A DNA stretch of 64,000 nt from Muribaculaceae bacterium (GTDB lineage: Bacteria > Bacteroidota > Bacteroidia > Bacteroidales > Muribaculaceae), in NCBI GenBank assembly GCA_017621055.1, contig JAGATX010000028.1, forward strand, positions 1-64,000, read 5' to 3'. Positions 25,336 through 33,837 of the stretch are shown piece after piece. Both the position numbers and the translations under genes were made by a program. The first letter of the stretch is position 1. Each line of letters starts with the position of its first letter. The notes under the pieces were generated by a model. That model had not been told where the DNA came from, did not search any database, and worked only from the letters and a program-made list of their open reading frames with translations.

Positions 25336-26409
25336 TCAGAACTTGCGGATACCCATGATCTGCCGCATTTCGGCCAGGGTATCGGCGGCGCGTGCGCGTG
25401 CGCGTTCGGCGCCCTGTGCCACCACGCGGCGCAGGAAGTCCTCGTCGGCCATGATGTCGCCTATTCGCTGACGGATAGGCTCCGTAACGGCTATGATATC
25501 CTCGGCGAGCTGTTTCTTGAGGTCGCCGTAGCGGATGGAGCAGTCGGCGTAGGCGTCGCGGAAGTGTTTCACCACCTCCGGTGTGGATGTCAGCTCCAGG
25601 AGGGTGAACAGGTTTGCCACGGGCTCTCTCATGGGCGAATTGGGTTCCTTGGGCCCTTCGTCGGTAACGGCACGCATCACTTTTTTGCGGAGCACCTTGG
25701 GCTCGTCCACAAGATATATGCAGTTACCCTCGCTCTTGCCCATTTTGCCGGAGCCGTCGAGGCCGGGCACTTTCACGGGGGCGCCCCCGAAGTCGAAATC
25801 GGTAGGCTCGGGGAAGAAGTCCACGCCGTAGAACGAGTTGAATCGGCGGGCAAAGCGGCGCGTCAGTTCCAGATGCTGGAGCTGGTCCTTGCCCACGGGC
25901 ACTTTTGTGGCCTTCTGGATCAGTATGTCCACGGCCATGAGAGTGGGGTAGGTGAGGAGGCCGGCGTTGACGCGCTTGTTGGTGTCGGCGCCGATGATTT
26001 CCTTTTCGAAGGCCTCGTCGGAGTCGCCGTCGGCCGGCGCTTTGAGGCCGAGGCATTTGCGGGCCTTGTCCTTGAACGAGGTGGTGCGCATAAGCTCGCC
26101 GATGCCAACGTGCATGTTGAGCAGCAGGTACATTTCGGCGATTTCGGGGATGTCGCTCTGTATGAAGATAGTGCTTTTTTCGGGGTCGAGACCGGAGGCG
26201 AGGTATTCCGCCAGGATGTTCTTCACATTGGCGTGGAGCTGCTCCGGATCAGGGTTTGTGGTGAGGGCGTGCAGGTCGGCGATGAAGAAATTGCAGTCGT
26301 AGTCGTCCTGAATGGCCACGAATTTGCGAAGGGCGCCGTAGTAGTTGCCCAGATGAAGATTGCCGGTGGAACGGATGCCACTGAGTACTATTTCTTTCTG
26401 TTTGGTCAT
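25336..26409 (-). CDS. trpS: Tryptophanyl-tRNA synthetase
   Basis: 357 residues. It charges tRNA-Trp. Class I signatures: the HIGH-like HLGNY in the N-terminus (STGNLHLGNYYGAL) and KMGKSEGN as the KMSKS loop. The start was put at MTKQKEIVLSGI; a longer open frame runs upstream past the promoter and is not real. It heads the minus-strand run trpS-rpoN-PAP2-purE-ispG-M16. Confidence 0.94.
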   Translation of the reverse strand: MTKQKEIVLSGIRSTGNLHLGNYYGALRKFVAIQDDYDCNFFIADLHALTTNPDPEQLHANVKNILAEYLASGLDPEKSTIFIQSDIPEIAEMYLLLNMHVGIGELMRTTSFKDKARKCLGLKAPADGDSDEAFEKEIIGADTNKRVNAGLLTYPTLMAVDILIQKATKVPVGKDQLQHLELTRRFARRFNSFYGVDFFPEPTDFDFGGAPVKVPGLDGSGKMGKSEGNCIYLVDEPKVLRKKVMRAVTDEGPKEPNSPMREPVANLFTLLELTSTPEVVKHFRDAYADCSIRYGDLKKQLAEDIIAVTEPIRQRIGDIMADEDFLRRVVAQGAERARARAADTLAEMRQIMGIRKF

Positions 26410-26459
26410 AGATGAGTGATGAAAGGCGCCGCTTTGCGGCGTGTTTTTTTGATAAGGCA

Positions 26460-26467
26460 CAAAATTA
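26460..26467 (-). promoter_or_regulatory. Promoter -7 element of the trpS run
   Basis: TAATTTTG on the minus strand, 50 bases upstream of trpS; no clear -33 box. It is divergent from the ruvA promoter. Confidence 0.5.
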
Positions 26468-26508
26468 GCGAAAAACTTCGGAATGCGGACGCTCGCGTTG
26501 CCTTTTTC

Positions 26509-26540
26509 TTTGTCCAAACCATGCGAAATAGCTAAATTTG
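26509..26540 (+). promoter_or_regulatory. Promoter of ruvA-nhaC
   Basis: TTTG (26509-26512), 20 bases, TAAATTTG (26533-26540). The start codon follows only 14 bases later. Confidence 0.7.
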
Positions 26541-26554
26541 CATAAAAATTGGCT

Positions 26555-27145
26555 ATGATCGAATATATAAAAGGAAAAATATCGGTGCTCACGCCGGCCT
26601 ACGCCGTGATAGAGAGCGCCGGCGGCATAGGCTGGCGTGTGAACATCAGCCTGCTCACCTACAGCCGCCTTGAAGGCCGCGCCGAGTGTCTTCTTTATGT
26701 GCATGAGAACATACGCGAGGACGCATGGACCCTCTATGGTTTTTCCGGCGAGAGCGAACGCGAGCATTTCCGGCTTCTCACGGGTGTGAGCGGTGTGGGC
26801 GCCGCCACGGCCATGCTCATACTGTCGGCGCTGCAGGGCGACGAGCTTGCCGCCGCCATCGCCGGCGGCGATGTGCGGCGCCTCAAGGCCATCAAGGGCA
26901 TCGGCGCAAAGACGGCAGAGCGCATAATCGTTGATTTGCGCGATAAAATCGAGGCTGCCGTGCTGCCGGCGACAGCCCTCGCCGGCGGTGGCGCCGCGAA
27001 CGCGGCCTTCGACGAGGCGCTTGCGGCGCTCATTATGCTGGGCTTCGACAAGAAACTCAGCCACAAGACCCTGACGGCACTTTTTGCCGACGATCCCGCC
27101 CTTAAGGTGGAGGCCGCCATTAAAAAAGCTCTTTCGATGATGTGA
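26555..27145 (+). CDS. ruvA: Holliday junction DNA helicase subunit RuvA
   Basis: 196 residues. It binds four-way DNA junctions and loads the RuvB motor. Domains: OB fold (MIEYIKGKISVL), tandem helix-hairpin-helix (LLTGVSGVGAATAM, LKAIKGIGAKTAERI) and the C-terminal RuvB-binding helices (FDEALAALIMLGF). The ATG at 26555 was chosen; a TTG two codons upstream is also open. It overlaps the next gene (TGATG). Confidence 0.95.
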   Translation: MIEYIKGKISVLTPAYAVIESAGGIGWRVNISLLTYSRLEGRAECLLYVHENIREDAWTLYGFSGESEREHFRLLTGVSGVGAATAMLILSALQGDELAAAIAGGDVRRLKAIKGIGAKTAERIIVDLRDKIEAAVLPATALAGGGAANAAFDEALAALIMLGFDKKLSHKTLTALFADDPALKVEAAIKKALSMM

Positions 27146-28482
27146 TGGACACCGAGATAACGCGCCGGCGCCGCGGGCTGCTGGGCCTGTCGCCCGTGGC
27201 AGTGTTCCTGTTGCTGTATGTGGCCGTATCCGTCGCCGCCGGCGACTTTTACGCCATGCCCTTCGCGGTGGCGCTGCTGGTGGCCTCGGTGTGGGCGGTT
27301 ATCATATCGCGCGGCACCCTGGCCGAACGCCTCGAGGTGTTTTCGCGTGCCGCCGGCCACGCAAACATTATATATATGATATGGGTGTTTATCCTTGCCG
27401 GCGCTTTTGCGGCGCTGGCCAAGGAAATCGGCGCCGTCGATGCCACCGTGGACCTTACTTTGCGCCTGCTTCCGCCGCAGCTGCTGGTGCCGGGCATGTT
27501 CGTGGCCGCATGCTTCATCTCGCTGGCCGTGGGCACGTCGGTGGGCACCGTCGTGGCACTGGCGCCTCTGGCCGTGGAGATAGCACGCGGCGCCGGTGTG
27601 GGCGTGCCTTTCATGACGGCCGTCGTTCTGGGCGGTGCCTTCTTCGGCGACAATCTGTCGTTCATCTCGGACACCACCATAGCGGCCACGCGCTCGCAGG
27701 GGTGCGACATGGCCGACAAGTTCAAGGCCAACATCGCCATAGTGCTTCCGGCAGCGCTGGTGACCTTAGGCATCTATGTGGCAATGTCCTATGGCCTGGC
27801 TACCCAAACCCATAATGCTGTCGGCGGCGTGTCGGCGTGGCTGGCGGTGCCCTATGCCGTGGTCGTGGCCATGGCCCTGCTCCGGTTCAACGTCACCCTT
27901 GTTCTTGCCACCGGCACTCTCACGGCATTCGTCATGGGACTGTGGCAAGGCTTCGGTCCGTTGCAGCTATGTGGTTTCATGGGCGGGGGCATCGACGGCA
28001 TGGGTGGTCTTATTGTCATCACCCTTATGTCGGCCGGCATGCTCGGCCTTGTCAAAGCCTGCGGCGGAATTGAGTGGCTGCTGGGCGCCCTCACCCGACA
28101 CATCGGCGGCATACGCGGCGCCGAGGCGTGCGTGGCCCTCCTGGTAGGGCTGGTGAACCTGTGCACGGCCAACAACACCGTGGCAATCATCACCGTAGGG
28201 TCGCTCACCCGCGAGATAGGCGGCAAGTACGGTATAGCGCCGCGCACGTGCGCTTCGCTTCTGGATACATGCTCGTGTGTGGTTCAGTGCCTCATCCCTT
28301 ACGGCGCACAGACCCTCCTTGCCGCCTCGCTGGCCGGCATCTCGCCGGCGGCGCCCTTTCCCTACCTCTATTACCCGTGGGCGCTCACCGTTTGTGTGGC
28401 CGCCGCCATCATCTTCAGCCGCCGGCGGCGAACGCCGACAACAGCAGACAATCGAAGAAAAAATGCAGAAAAAGTGAGCTAA
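27145..28482 (+). CDS. nhaC: Na+/H+ antiporter, NhaC family
   Basis: 445 residues with about twelve membrane helices. Characteristic segments are VLGGAFFGDNLSFISDTTIAA, SLAVGTSVGT and CTANNTVAIIT. It would exchange sodium for protons, though some relatives exchange malate and lactate or amino acids. The ATG at 27145 shares one base with the ruvA TGA; a GTG codon just before it is an alternative start. Expression is presumably coupled to ruvA. Confidence 0.82.
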   Translation: MDTEITRRRRGLLGLSPVAVFLLLYVAVSVAAGDFYAMPFAVALLVASVWAVIISRGTLAERLEVFSRAAGHANIIYMIWVFILAGAFAALAKEIGAVDATVDLTLRLLPPQLLVPGMFVAACFISLAVGTSVGTVVALAPLAVEIARGAGVGVPFMTAVVLGGAFFGDNLSFISDTTIAATRSQGCDMADKFKANIAIVLPAALVTLGIYVAMSYGLATQTHNAVGGVSAWLAVPYAVVVAMALLRFNVTLVLATGTLTAFVMGLWQGFGPLQLCGFMGGGIDGMGGLIVITLMSAGMLGLVKACGGIEWLLGALTRHIGGIRGAEACVALLVGLVNLCTANNTVAIITVGSLTREIGGKYGIAPRTCASLLDTCSCVVQCLIPYGAQTLLAASLAGISPAAPFPYLYYPWALTVCVAAAIIFSRRRRTPTTADNRRKNAEKVS

Positions 28483-28507
28483 AATTTATTAATTAAAGAA
28501 TTTTTGC

Positions 28508-28515
28508 TAACTTTG
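28508..28515 (+). promoter_or_regulatory. Promoter -7 element of spt
   Basis: TAACTTTG, 66 bases before the ATG; the upstream half is A+T-rich without a clear TTTG. It excludes an open-frame ATG at 28504 as the start. Confidence 0.55.
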
Positions 28516-28581
28516 CAGCCAATATCCAACCGTGGAGGCGCCGACACCGCGCCCCTGGCATATGTCTATCAATATAGTGCA

Positions 28582-29769
28582 ATGAAGTCTTTACAAGAAA
28601 AGCTATCGAAATACACCGCTCCCCAGGAAGCCAAGGCAGCAGGAATTTATCCGTACTTCCGCGCCATATCGTCGGAACAGGATCCTGAAGTGCTCATCAA
28701 CGGGCGCCGCGTACTGATGTTCGGTTCCAACTGCTACACAGGCCTTGTCAACGATCCCCGCATCAAGGAGGCCGCCATAGAAGCCATCAAGAAATACGGC
28801 ACCGGGTGTGCCGGCTCACCCTTCCTCAACGGGACCCTCGACCTCCACAAGAAACTGGAGGCTGCCATCGCCGACTATATGGGTAAAGAGGACGCCATGA
28901 TCTACAGTACCGGCTTCGGTGTCAATCTTGGCGTGGTATCTGCCCTGACGGGTCGCGAGGATTATATATTGTGGGACGAGCAGGACCATGCCTCGATCAT
29001 CGAAGGTCGCCGTCTGTCGTTCTCGCGCCAGTACAAATACCGCCACAACGACATGCAGAGCCTGGAGAAACAGCTGCAGCGCTGCGAACCGGACAAGCTC
29101 AAACTCATAGTCACCGACGGTGTTTTTTCCATGGAGGGCGATGTTGCCAACGTGCCCCGCATAGTTGAACTGGCCAAGCAGTACAACGCCGCCGTGATGG
29201 TCGACGAGGCCCACTCCATCGGCGTTTTCGGCGAGGGAGGCCGCGGCATATGCCACCACTACGGCGTTGCCGACGACGTAGACCTGATAATGGGCACATT
29301 CTCAAAGAGTTTTGCCTCGCTGGGCGGTTTCATAGCCACCGACAAGGAAATCACCAACTTCCTGCGCCACCACTCGCGCTCCTACATCTTCACGGCGTCC
29401 ATCACGCCGGCATCTACCGCCGCAGCTCTCAAGGCTCTCGAGATAATGAAGACCGAGCCGCAGCTGCAGGAGGCGCTGTGGCGCAACACACGCATGGCCC
29501 TGGAGGGCTTCCGCGAAATGGGCTGCGAAATCGGCAACACCACAACGCCGATCATACCCCTGTATATCCGCGACAACTTCAAGACCTTCCAGATCACCAC
29601 GGATCTCTTCAACGAGGGAATTTTCGTCAACCCGGTGGTATCGCCGGCAGTGGCGCCGCAGGACACGCTGATACGCTTCAGCCTTATGGCCACGCACACT
29701 CCCGAGCAGGTGCAGGAAGCCCTCGACAAGATACGCAAAGTATTCCGCGCCCACGAGCTCATTCCCTGA
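28582..29769 (+). CDS. spt: Serine palmitoyltransferase (alpha-oxoamine synthase family)
   Basis: 395 residues. PLP enzyme of the alpha-oxoamine synthase family; the Schiff-base lysine is Lys242 in GTFSKSFASLGG, with DEAHSIGVFG and SRSYIFTAS as cofactor contacts. The N-terminus (LQEKLSKYTAPQEAKAAGIYPYFR) and the whole length match the Bacteroidetes enzymes that join serine to a fatty acyl-CoA in sphingolipid synthesis, more than glycine C-acetyltransferase (Kbl) or BioF. The start at MKSLQEK lies after the promoter. Expected to be cytoplasmic and soluble. Confidence 0.85.
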   Translation: MKSLQEKLSKYTAPQEAKAAGIYPYFRAISSEQDPEVLINGRRVLMFGSNCYTGLVNDPRIKEAAIEAIKKYGTGCAGSPFLNGTLDLHKKLEAAIADYMGKEDAMIYSTGFGVNLGVVSALTGREDYILWDEQDHASIIEGRRLSFSRQYKYRHNDMQSLEKQLQRCEPDKLKLIVTDGVFSMEGDVANVPRIVELAKQYNAAVMVDEAHSIGVFGEGGRGICHHYGVADDVDLIMGTFSKSFASLGGFIATDKEITNFLRHHSRSYIFTASITPASTAAALKALEIMKTEPQLQEALWRNTRMALEGFREMGCEIGNTTTPIIPLYIRDNFKTFQITTDLFNEGIFVNPVVSPAVAPQDTLIRFSLMATHTPEQVQEALDKIRKVFRAHELIP

Positions 29770-29826
29770 GCGCAATTTACGAAATAGTTTCTATCAACTG
29801 CATAAAACAAACTGATTCCGACCCAA

Positions 29827-30378
29827 ATGAAAAAGAAATTTATCTGCATGGTGTGCGGTTACGTTCACGAAGGTGACGAAGCACCCGAGAAGTGCCCCAT
29901 CTGTGGCGCTCCCCGCAGCAAATTCAAAGAACTCGACGAAAGCGTAGCTCTCCAGTTCGTTACCGAGCACGAAATAGGTATCGCCAAAGGCTGCGACGAA
30001 GAAATGATAAATGACCTGACAGCACACTTCAACGGCGAATGCAGCGAAGTGGGCATGTATCTGGCAATGTCGCGCCAGGCTGACCGCGAAGGATACCCCG
30101 AAGTGGCCGAAGCCTTCAAGCGCTACGCTTTCGAAGAAGCCGAACATGCCGCCAAGTTCGCCGAACTTCTGGGCGAATGCGTATGGGACACCAAGACCAA
30201 CCTCGAAAAGCGCATGGCCGCCGAAGCCGGTGCCAATGCCGACAAGATGCGCATAGCACGCCGTGCCAAAGAGCTTAATCTCGACGCCATCCACGACACC
30301 GTTCATGAAATGGCCAAGGACGAAGCACGCCACGGTCAGGGCTTCCAGGGTCTCTACAACCGCTACTTCAAAAAATAA
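29827..30378 (+). CDS. rbr: Reverse-type rubrerythrin
   Basis: 183 residues. The N-terminal rubredoxin domain (Cys7, Cys10, Cys23, Cys26: CMVCGY and CPICGA) comes before a ferritin-like four-helix diiron domain ([17 protein letters not shown]), which is the reverse of classical rubrerythrin. Such proteins reduce hydrogen peroxide and oxygen in anaerobes with NADH-derived electrons. It fits an anaerobic gut bacterium. A very strong terminator follows. Confidence 0.92.
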   Translation: MKKKFICMVCGYVHEGDEAPEKCPICGAPRSKFKELDESVALQFVTEHEIGIAKGCDEEMINDLTAHFNGECSEVGMYLAMSRQADREGYPEVAEAFKRYAFEEAEHAAKFAELLGECVWDTKTNLEKRMAAEAGANADKMRIARRAKELNLDAIHDTVHEMAKDEARHGQGFQGLYNRYFKK

Positions 30379-30398
30379 GCGGGTATAGCCGAAAACGG

Positions 30399-30431
30399 GT
30401 CGCCGGCGCATGATGCGTCGGCGACTTTTTT
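30399..30431 (+). terminator. Terminator of rubrerythrin gene
   Basis: Long hairpin: GTCGCCG (30399-30405) with CGGCGAC (30419-30425) and an inner CGCAT/ATGCG, followed by six T. Confidence 0.9.
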
Positions 30432-30485
30432 GCAAAAAAAAGAGCCGTCAGCCCGTTTTCATTTTCATGCATCGAAAAAAAAGCG

Positions 30486-30493
30486 TAACTTTG
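30486..30493 (+). promoter_or_regulatory. Promoter -7 element of hpt
   Basis: TAACTTTG, 28 bases before the ATG; the -33 position reads TTTT. Confidence 0.6.
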
Positions 30494-30521
30494 CACAATT
30501 ATTTTTTCGCACCAATCGACG

Positions 30522-31064
30522 ATGAAACAAGTGACATACGAGGGTCTCACTTTCGAACCCTATATTCCCAAATCCGAGATCGACGCCCGCATAGCGGAGC
30601 TCGGCAAGGAGATTTCGCGCGACTGCGCCGACAAAAAACCGCTCTTTCTGGTAGTGCTCAACGGAGCTTTCGCTTTTGCGAGCGATCTTTTCCGGGCTTG
30701 CGAGGATATCGATGCCGAAATAAGCTTCATCCGCCTGCAGAGCTATGAGGGCACATCATCCACCGGTCACGTCAAGGAGGTTCTGGGGCTGCACGACGAT
30801 ATAGAGAACCGTACGGTGATAATAGTCGAGGATATCGTCGACACGGGCAATACCATCTACAATCTGATGAACACCCTGCGGCAGCACCGCCCCGCCGACA
30901 TCCGCATAGCCACCCTGCTGTTCAAACCCGATGCCTTGGTGCGCCCCGTAAAACCCGACTATGTGGGCTTCAATATCCCCACCAAGTTTATCATCGGCTA
31001 TGGCCTGGACCTCAACGGCCTTGCCCGAAACCTCAACGATATTTACGTACTCAAGGAAGACTGA
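30522..31064 (+). CDS. hpt: Hypoxanthine phosphoribosyltransferase
   Basis: 180 residues. Purine salvage: hypoxanthine or guanine plus PRPP gives IMP or GMP. The PRPP-binding motif VEDIVDTGNT is at 102-111, the flexible loop with SYEGTSSTG at ~74-82, and the base pocket near KPDYVGFNIPTKFIIGYGLD. Length is standard. A weak hairpin separates it from adk. Confidence 0.95.
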   Translation: MKQVTYEGLTFEPYIPKSEIDARIAELGKEISRDCADKKPLFLVVLNGAFAFASDLFRACEDIDAEISFIRLQSYEGTSSTGHVKEVLGLHDDIENRTVIIVEDIVDTGNTIYNLMNTLRQHRPADIRIATLLFKPDALVRPVKPDYVGFNIPTKFIIGYGLDLNGLARNLNDIYVLKED

Positions 31065-31066
31065 AC

Positions 31067-31101
31067 CGCACACGGCGACACCGCCCCACGTGCGATTTTT
31101 T
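31067..31101 (+). terminator. Possible terminator between hpt and adk
   Basis: CGCAC (31067-31071) with GTGCG (31090-31094), inner GGCG/CGCC, then ATTTTTTTG. Internal mismatches make it weak. Confidence 0.4.
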
Positions 31102-31138
31102 GTACTGCGACACAACTACATACAACACTGATAAGAAT

Positions 31139-31720
31139 ATGAATCTCGTTATCTTCGGCGCCCCCGGCAGCGGCAAAGGCACGCAGAGCGAAAAACTGAT
31201 AGACCGCTACGGTCTGCACCACATATCTACCGGCGAGCTTTTGCGCGACAACATAGCCCGCGGCACCAAACTCGGCAAAGTGGCCGATATCTATATCTCC
31301 AAAGGACTGCTCATCCCCGACGAGCTGATGATCGATGTCCTCGAGGACACTATCCTCCGCAACCCCGAATGCCTCAAGAAAGGCATTATTTTCGACGGTT
31401 TCCCCCGCACGGTGGCTCAGGCCGAGGCCCTCAAGGGCATGCTTGCCAAGATGGGTACGGAAATCCATGCCGTGGTGGGTCTGGAGGTGGACGAAAACGA
31501 ACTGGTGGACCGCATGCTCCAGCGCGGTAAGGAATCGGGACGCTCCGACGACAATATCGATACCATCAAAAAACGTCTGGAAGTATACCACAAGCAGACG
31601 GCGCCACTGAGGGAATACTATCTCAAAGGCGGTCAGTACCACGCCATCAACGGCAACGGCGCAATCGACACCATCTTCGCCGACATCGCCAAGGCCATCG
31701 ACGACGGAGCCACGCGCTGA
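31139..31720 (+). CDS. adk: Adenylate kinase
   Basis: 193 residues. Phosphoryl transfer between ATP and AMP. P-loop GAPGSGKGTQ at 7-16, AMP-site STGELLRDN, FDGFPRTVAQAE, and a short LID (GRSDDNIDTI) without zinc cysteines. The ATG at 31139 gives the usual N-terminus MNLVIFG; 13 more codons upstream are open but not conserved in this family. Confidence 0.95.
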   Translation: MNLVIFGAPGSGKGTQSEKLIDRYGLHHISTGELLRDNIARGTKLGKVADIYISKGLLIPDELMIDVLEDTILRNPECLKKGIIFDGFPRTVAQAEALKGMLAKMGTEIHAVVGLEVDENELVDRMLQRGKESGRSDDNIDTIKKRLEVYHKQTAPLREYYLKGGQYHAINGNGAIDTIFADIAKAIDDGATR

Positions 31721-31784
31721 CCTGCCACTCATCCCCTCATCCACTCCTCTTCTCATCAACACCTTAAATCATGAACAAACAGCT

Positions 31785-33497
31785 ATGGAAGGCATCGACG
31801 AACTTTACCAGCAGCCGCCATATGACGATCTGCTGAAGATTTTTCAGCAGTCGTTTGCCGACAATTTCTCACTGCCGGCCCTCACAGACTATATAAGCGG
31901 CAAAACCATAACCTATGGCGACATGGCGCGCCGTATAGCCCGCCTGCATCTGTTCTTCGAGCTTGCCGGCGTGCGTCGCGGCGACAAGGTAGCGCTACTG
32001 GGCAAGAACACCCCGAACTGGGTGATAACCTTCATGGCCGCGGTGACATACGGAGCGGTCATCGTGCCGGTGCTCCATGATTTTTCGCCTACTGATGCCA
32101 CCCATATCATCAACCACTCGGATGCGGTGATGCTCTTTGTGAGCGACGGCATTTTCCACAACCTCGACTACGAGGCGTTCCCGCTGGTGCGTGCCGTAGT
32201 GTCGCTCGATACGCGCACCGTCGTTGCCGAGCGTACCGTTCCCGGCACCGGCAGCAGCCATGCCAGCATAGTGCGCAACCTCACGCGCCGCTTCCGCAAG
32301 AAATATCCCGGCGGCTTCTCTGCCGCCGACATATTGTACCCTAAGGTCGCAGGCAGCGAAACGGCGCTGATAAACTATACGTCGGGCACCACCGGATACT
32401 CCAAAGGCGTGATGCTGACTCTCGACAACCTGCGCGGCAACGTTGCATTCGGCATCCGCTCGCGTCTGCACTTCGCGGGCTCGCGCGCCCTGTCGTTCCT
32501 TCCGCTGGCCCATGCCTACGGCTGCGCCTTCGACATGCTTGTCCCCCTTGCCGTCGGCTCGCACATAACCCTGCTGGGCAAGGTGCCCACCCCTGCTTTG
32601 CTGCTTAAGGCTCTCAAACACGTACGCCCCAACCTCATTATCTGCGTGCCTCTCATCCTGGAGAAGATCTACCGCAAGGTGGTGGTTCCGATGATCACGC
32701 GCAAGCCCATGCGTTGGGTGCTTGCCGTTCCGATGATGGACAAAGCCGTATATGCAATCATACGCACCAAACTCGTAGAGGCCTTCGGCGGCGCTTTCGA
32801 GGAAGTGATCGTCGGCGGAGCGCCCCTCAACCGTGAGGTCGAGGATTTTCTGTACAAAATCAAATTCCCCTTCACCGTGGGCTACGGCATGACCGAATGC
32901 GGGCCCCTGATAAGCTATACGCCGTGGCGCCGCTTTGTGCCGGGGTCGTCGGGACGCACCCTCAAGGGCCTGATGCAGGCAAAAATCCTTGTCGACGAAA
33001 GCCTGGGCAAAAACGGCCAGGGCGAAATCATGGTTCGCGGCCTCAATGTGATGAAAGGATACTACAAGAACCCGGAAGCCACCGAAGCCGCCCTCGAGGA
33101 GGACGGTTGGCTCCATACCGGAGACATGGGCTTCCTCGGAGACCCCGACAACCGCACGGTTTTTATCCGCGGGCGATATAAAACCATGATCCTTACCGCT
33201 ACCGGCCAGAATATCTACCCCGAGGAGATAGAAAGCAAGCTCAGCAACATGCCTTACGTCAACGAATGCCTTGTGATCGAGCGTAGCGGTCATCTGGTGG
33301 CGCTCTGCCATCCCGACACCGAGGCTGTGGCGGCCGCCGGTATCGACGACGAGCACCTCCGGCGAATAATGGAGGAAAACCGCGTCAACCTCAATCACCT
33401 TGTGGCACCCTACGAACATGTGGAAAAAATTGAGATCATGCCCGAGGAGTTCGAAAAGACACCCAAACGCTCCATTCGTCGGTTTCTCTATAAATAA
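31785..33497 (+). CDS. Long-chain acyl-CoA synthetase (AMP-binding family)
   Basis: 570 residues. Adenylate-forming enzyme that activates a fatty acid to acyl-AMP and then acyl-CoA. Motifs: INYTSGTTGYSKG (~196-208), the YGMTE-type motif GYGMTECGPLIS, the TGDMG hinge (WLHTGDMG) and the final catalytic lysine in KTPKRSIRRF. No membrane helix. The exact chain length cannot be judged; it could also activate another carboxylic acid. A sphingolipid-making spt gene lies 3 kb upstream. It follows adk by 64 bases. Confidence 0.85.
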   Translation: MEGIDELYQQPPYDDLLKIFQQSFADNFSLPALTDYISGKTITYGDMARRIARLHLFFELAGVRRGDKVALLGKNTPNWVITFMAAVTYGAVIVPVLHDFSPTDATHIINHSDAVMLFVSDGIFHNLDYEAFPLVRAVVSLDTRTVVAERTVPGTGSSHASIVRNLTRRFRKKYPGGFSAADILYPKVAGSETALINYTSGTTGYSKGVMLTLDNLRGNVAFGIRSRLHFAGSRALSFLPLAHAYGCAFDMLVPLAVGSHITLLGKVPTPALLLKALKHVRPNLIICVPLILEKIYRKVVVPMITRKPMRWVLAVPMMDKAVYAIIRTKLVEAFGGAFEEVIVGGAPLNREVEDFLYKIKFPFTVGYGMTECGPLISYTPWRRFVPGSSGRTLKGLMQAKILVDESLGKNGQGEIMVRGLNVMKGYYKNPEATEAALEEDGWLHTGDMGFLGDPDNRTVFIRGRYKTMILTATGQNIYPEEIESKLSNMPYVNECLVIERSGHLVALCHPDTEAVAAAGIDDEHLRRIMEENRVNLNHLVAPYEHVEKIEIMPEEFEKTPKRSIRRFLYK

Positions 33498-33557
33498 CAG
33501 CATTTCAGCGCGCTATAAAAAGCAATGAAATTTTTTTGAAAAATTCTTGCGAAAAAA

Positions 33558-33589
33558 TTTGCACGATTGAAAAAAAGAGCGTAACTTTG
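33558..33589 (+). promoter_or_regulatory. Promoter of tRNA-Pro
   Basis: TTTG (33558-33561), 20 bases, TAACTTTG (33582-33589), 18 bases upstream of the tRNA. Confidence 0.75.
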
Positions 33590-33607
33590 CATCGCTTTTG
33601 AAAAGAA

Positions 33608-33681
33608 CGGGGTGTAGCTCAGTTGGTTAGAGTACGCGTCTGGGGGGCGTGAGGTCGCTAGTTCGAGTCTAGTCACCCCGA
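33608..33681 (+). tRNA. tRNA-Pro (anticodon GGG)
   Basis: 74 bases fold as a cloverleaf: acceptor CGGGGTG/CACCCCG, D arm GCTC...GAGT, anticodon stem CGCGT/GCGTG with loop CTGGGGG (anticodon GGG), five-base variable loop AGGTC, T arm GCTAG-TTCGAGT-CTAGT. CCA is not encoded (the discriminator A is followed by CAAAAG). Own promoter and terminator. Confidence 0.95.
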
Positions 33682-33690
33682 CAAAAGCCA

Positions 33691-33731
33691 AGAGTTGAAG
33701 AGGTTCCAAGCTTCTCCAACTCTTTTTTTTA
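33691..33731 (+). terminator. Terminator after tRNA-Pro
   Basis: AGAGTTG (33691-33697) with CAACTCT (33717-33723), imperfect inner stem, then eight T. Confidence 0.8.
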
Positions 33732-33837
33732 TGCCGAGGCGGCGGCCGTCAGCGTCGTAGCTGTGAAAAATTGCACCATATATAATAAAACGGCACAAAG
33801 GTGCGTTAAATTAATAATTAACCGGTATTATCGCGCA

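Noticed and set aside
28582-29769. Glycine C-acetyltransferase (kbl) as the product
   Set aside because: The N-terminus and overall sequence agree better with Bacteroidetes serine palmitoyltransferases; no threonine dehydrogenase is adjacent.
31995-33503. Long minus-strand open frame (502 codons) over the acyl-CoA synthetase
   Set aside because: No recognisable protein features; the plus strand has the AMP-binding motifs.
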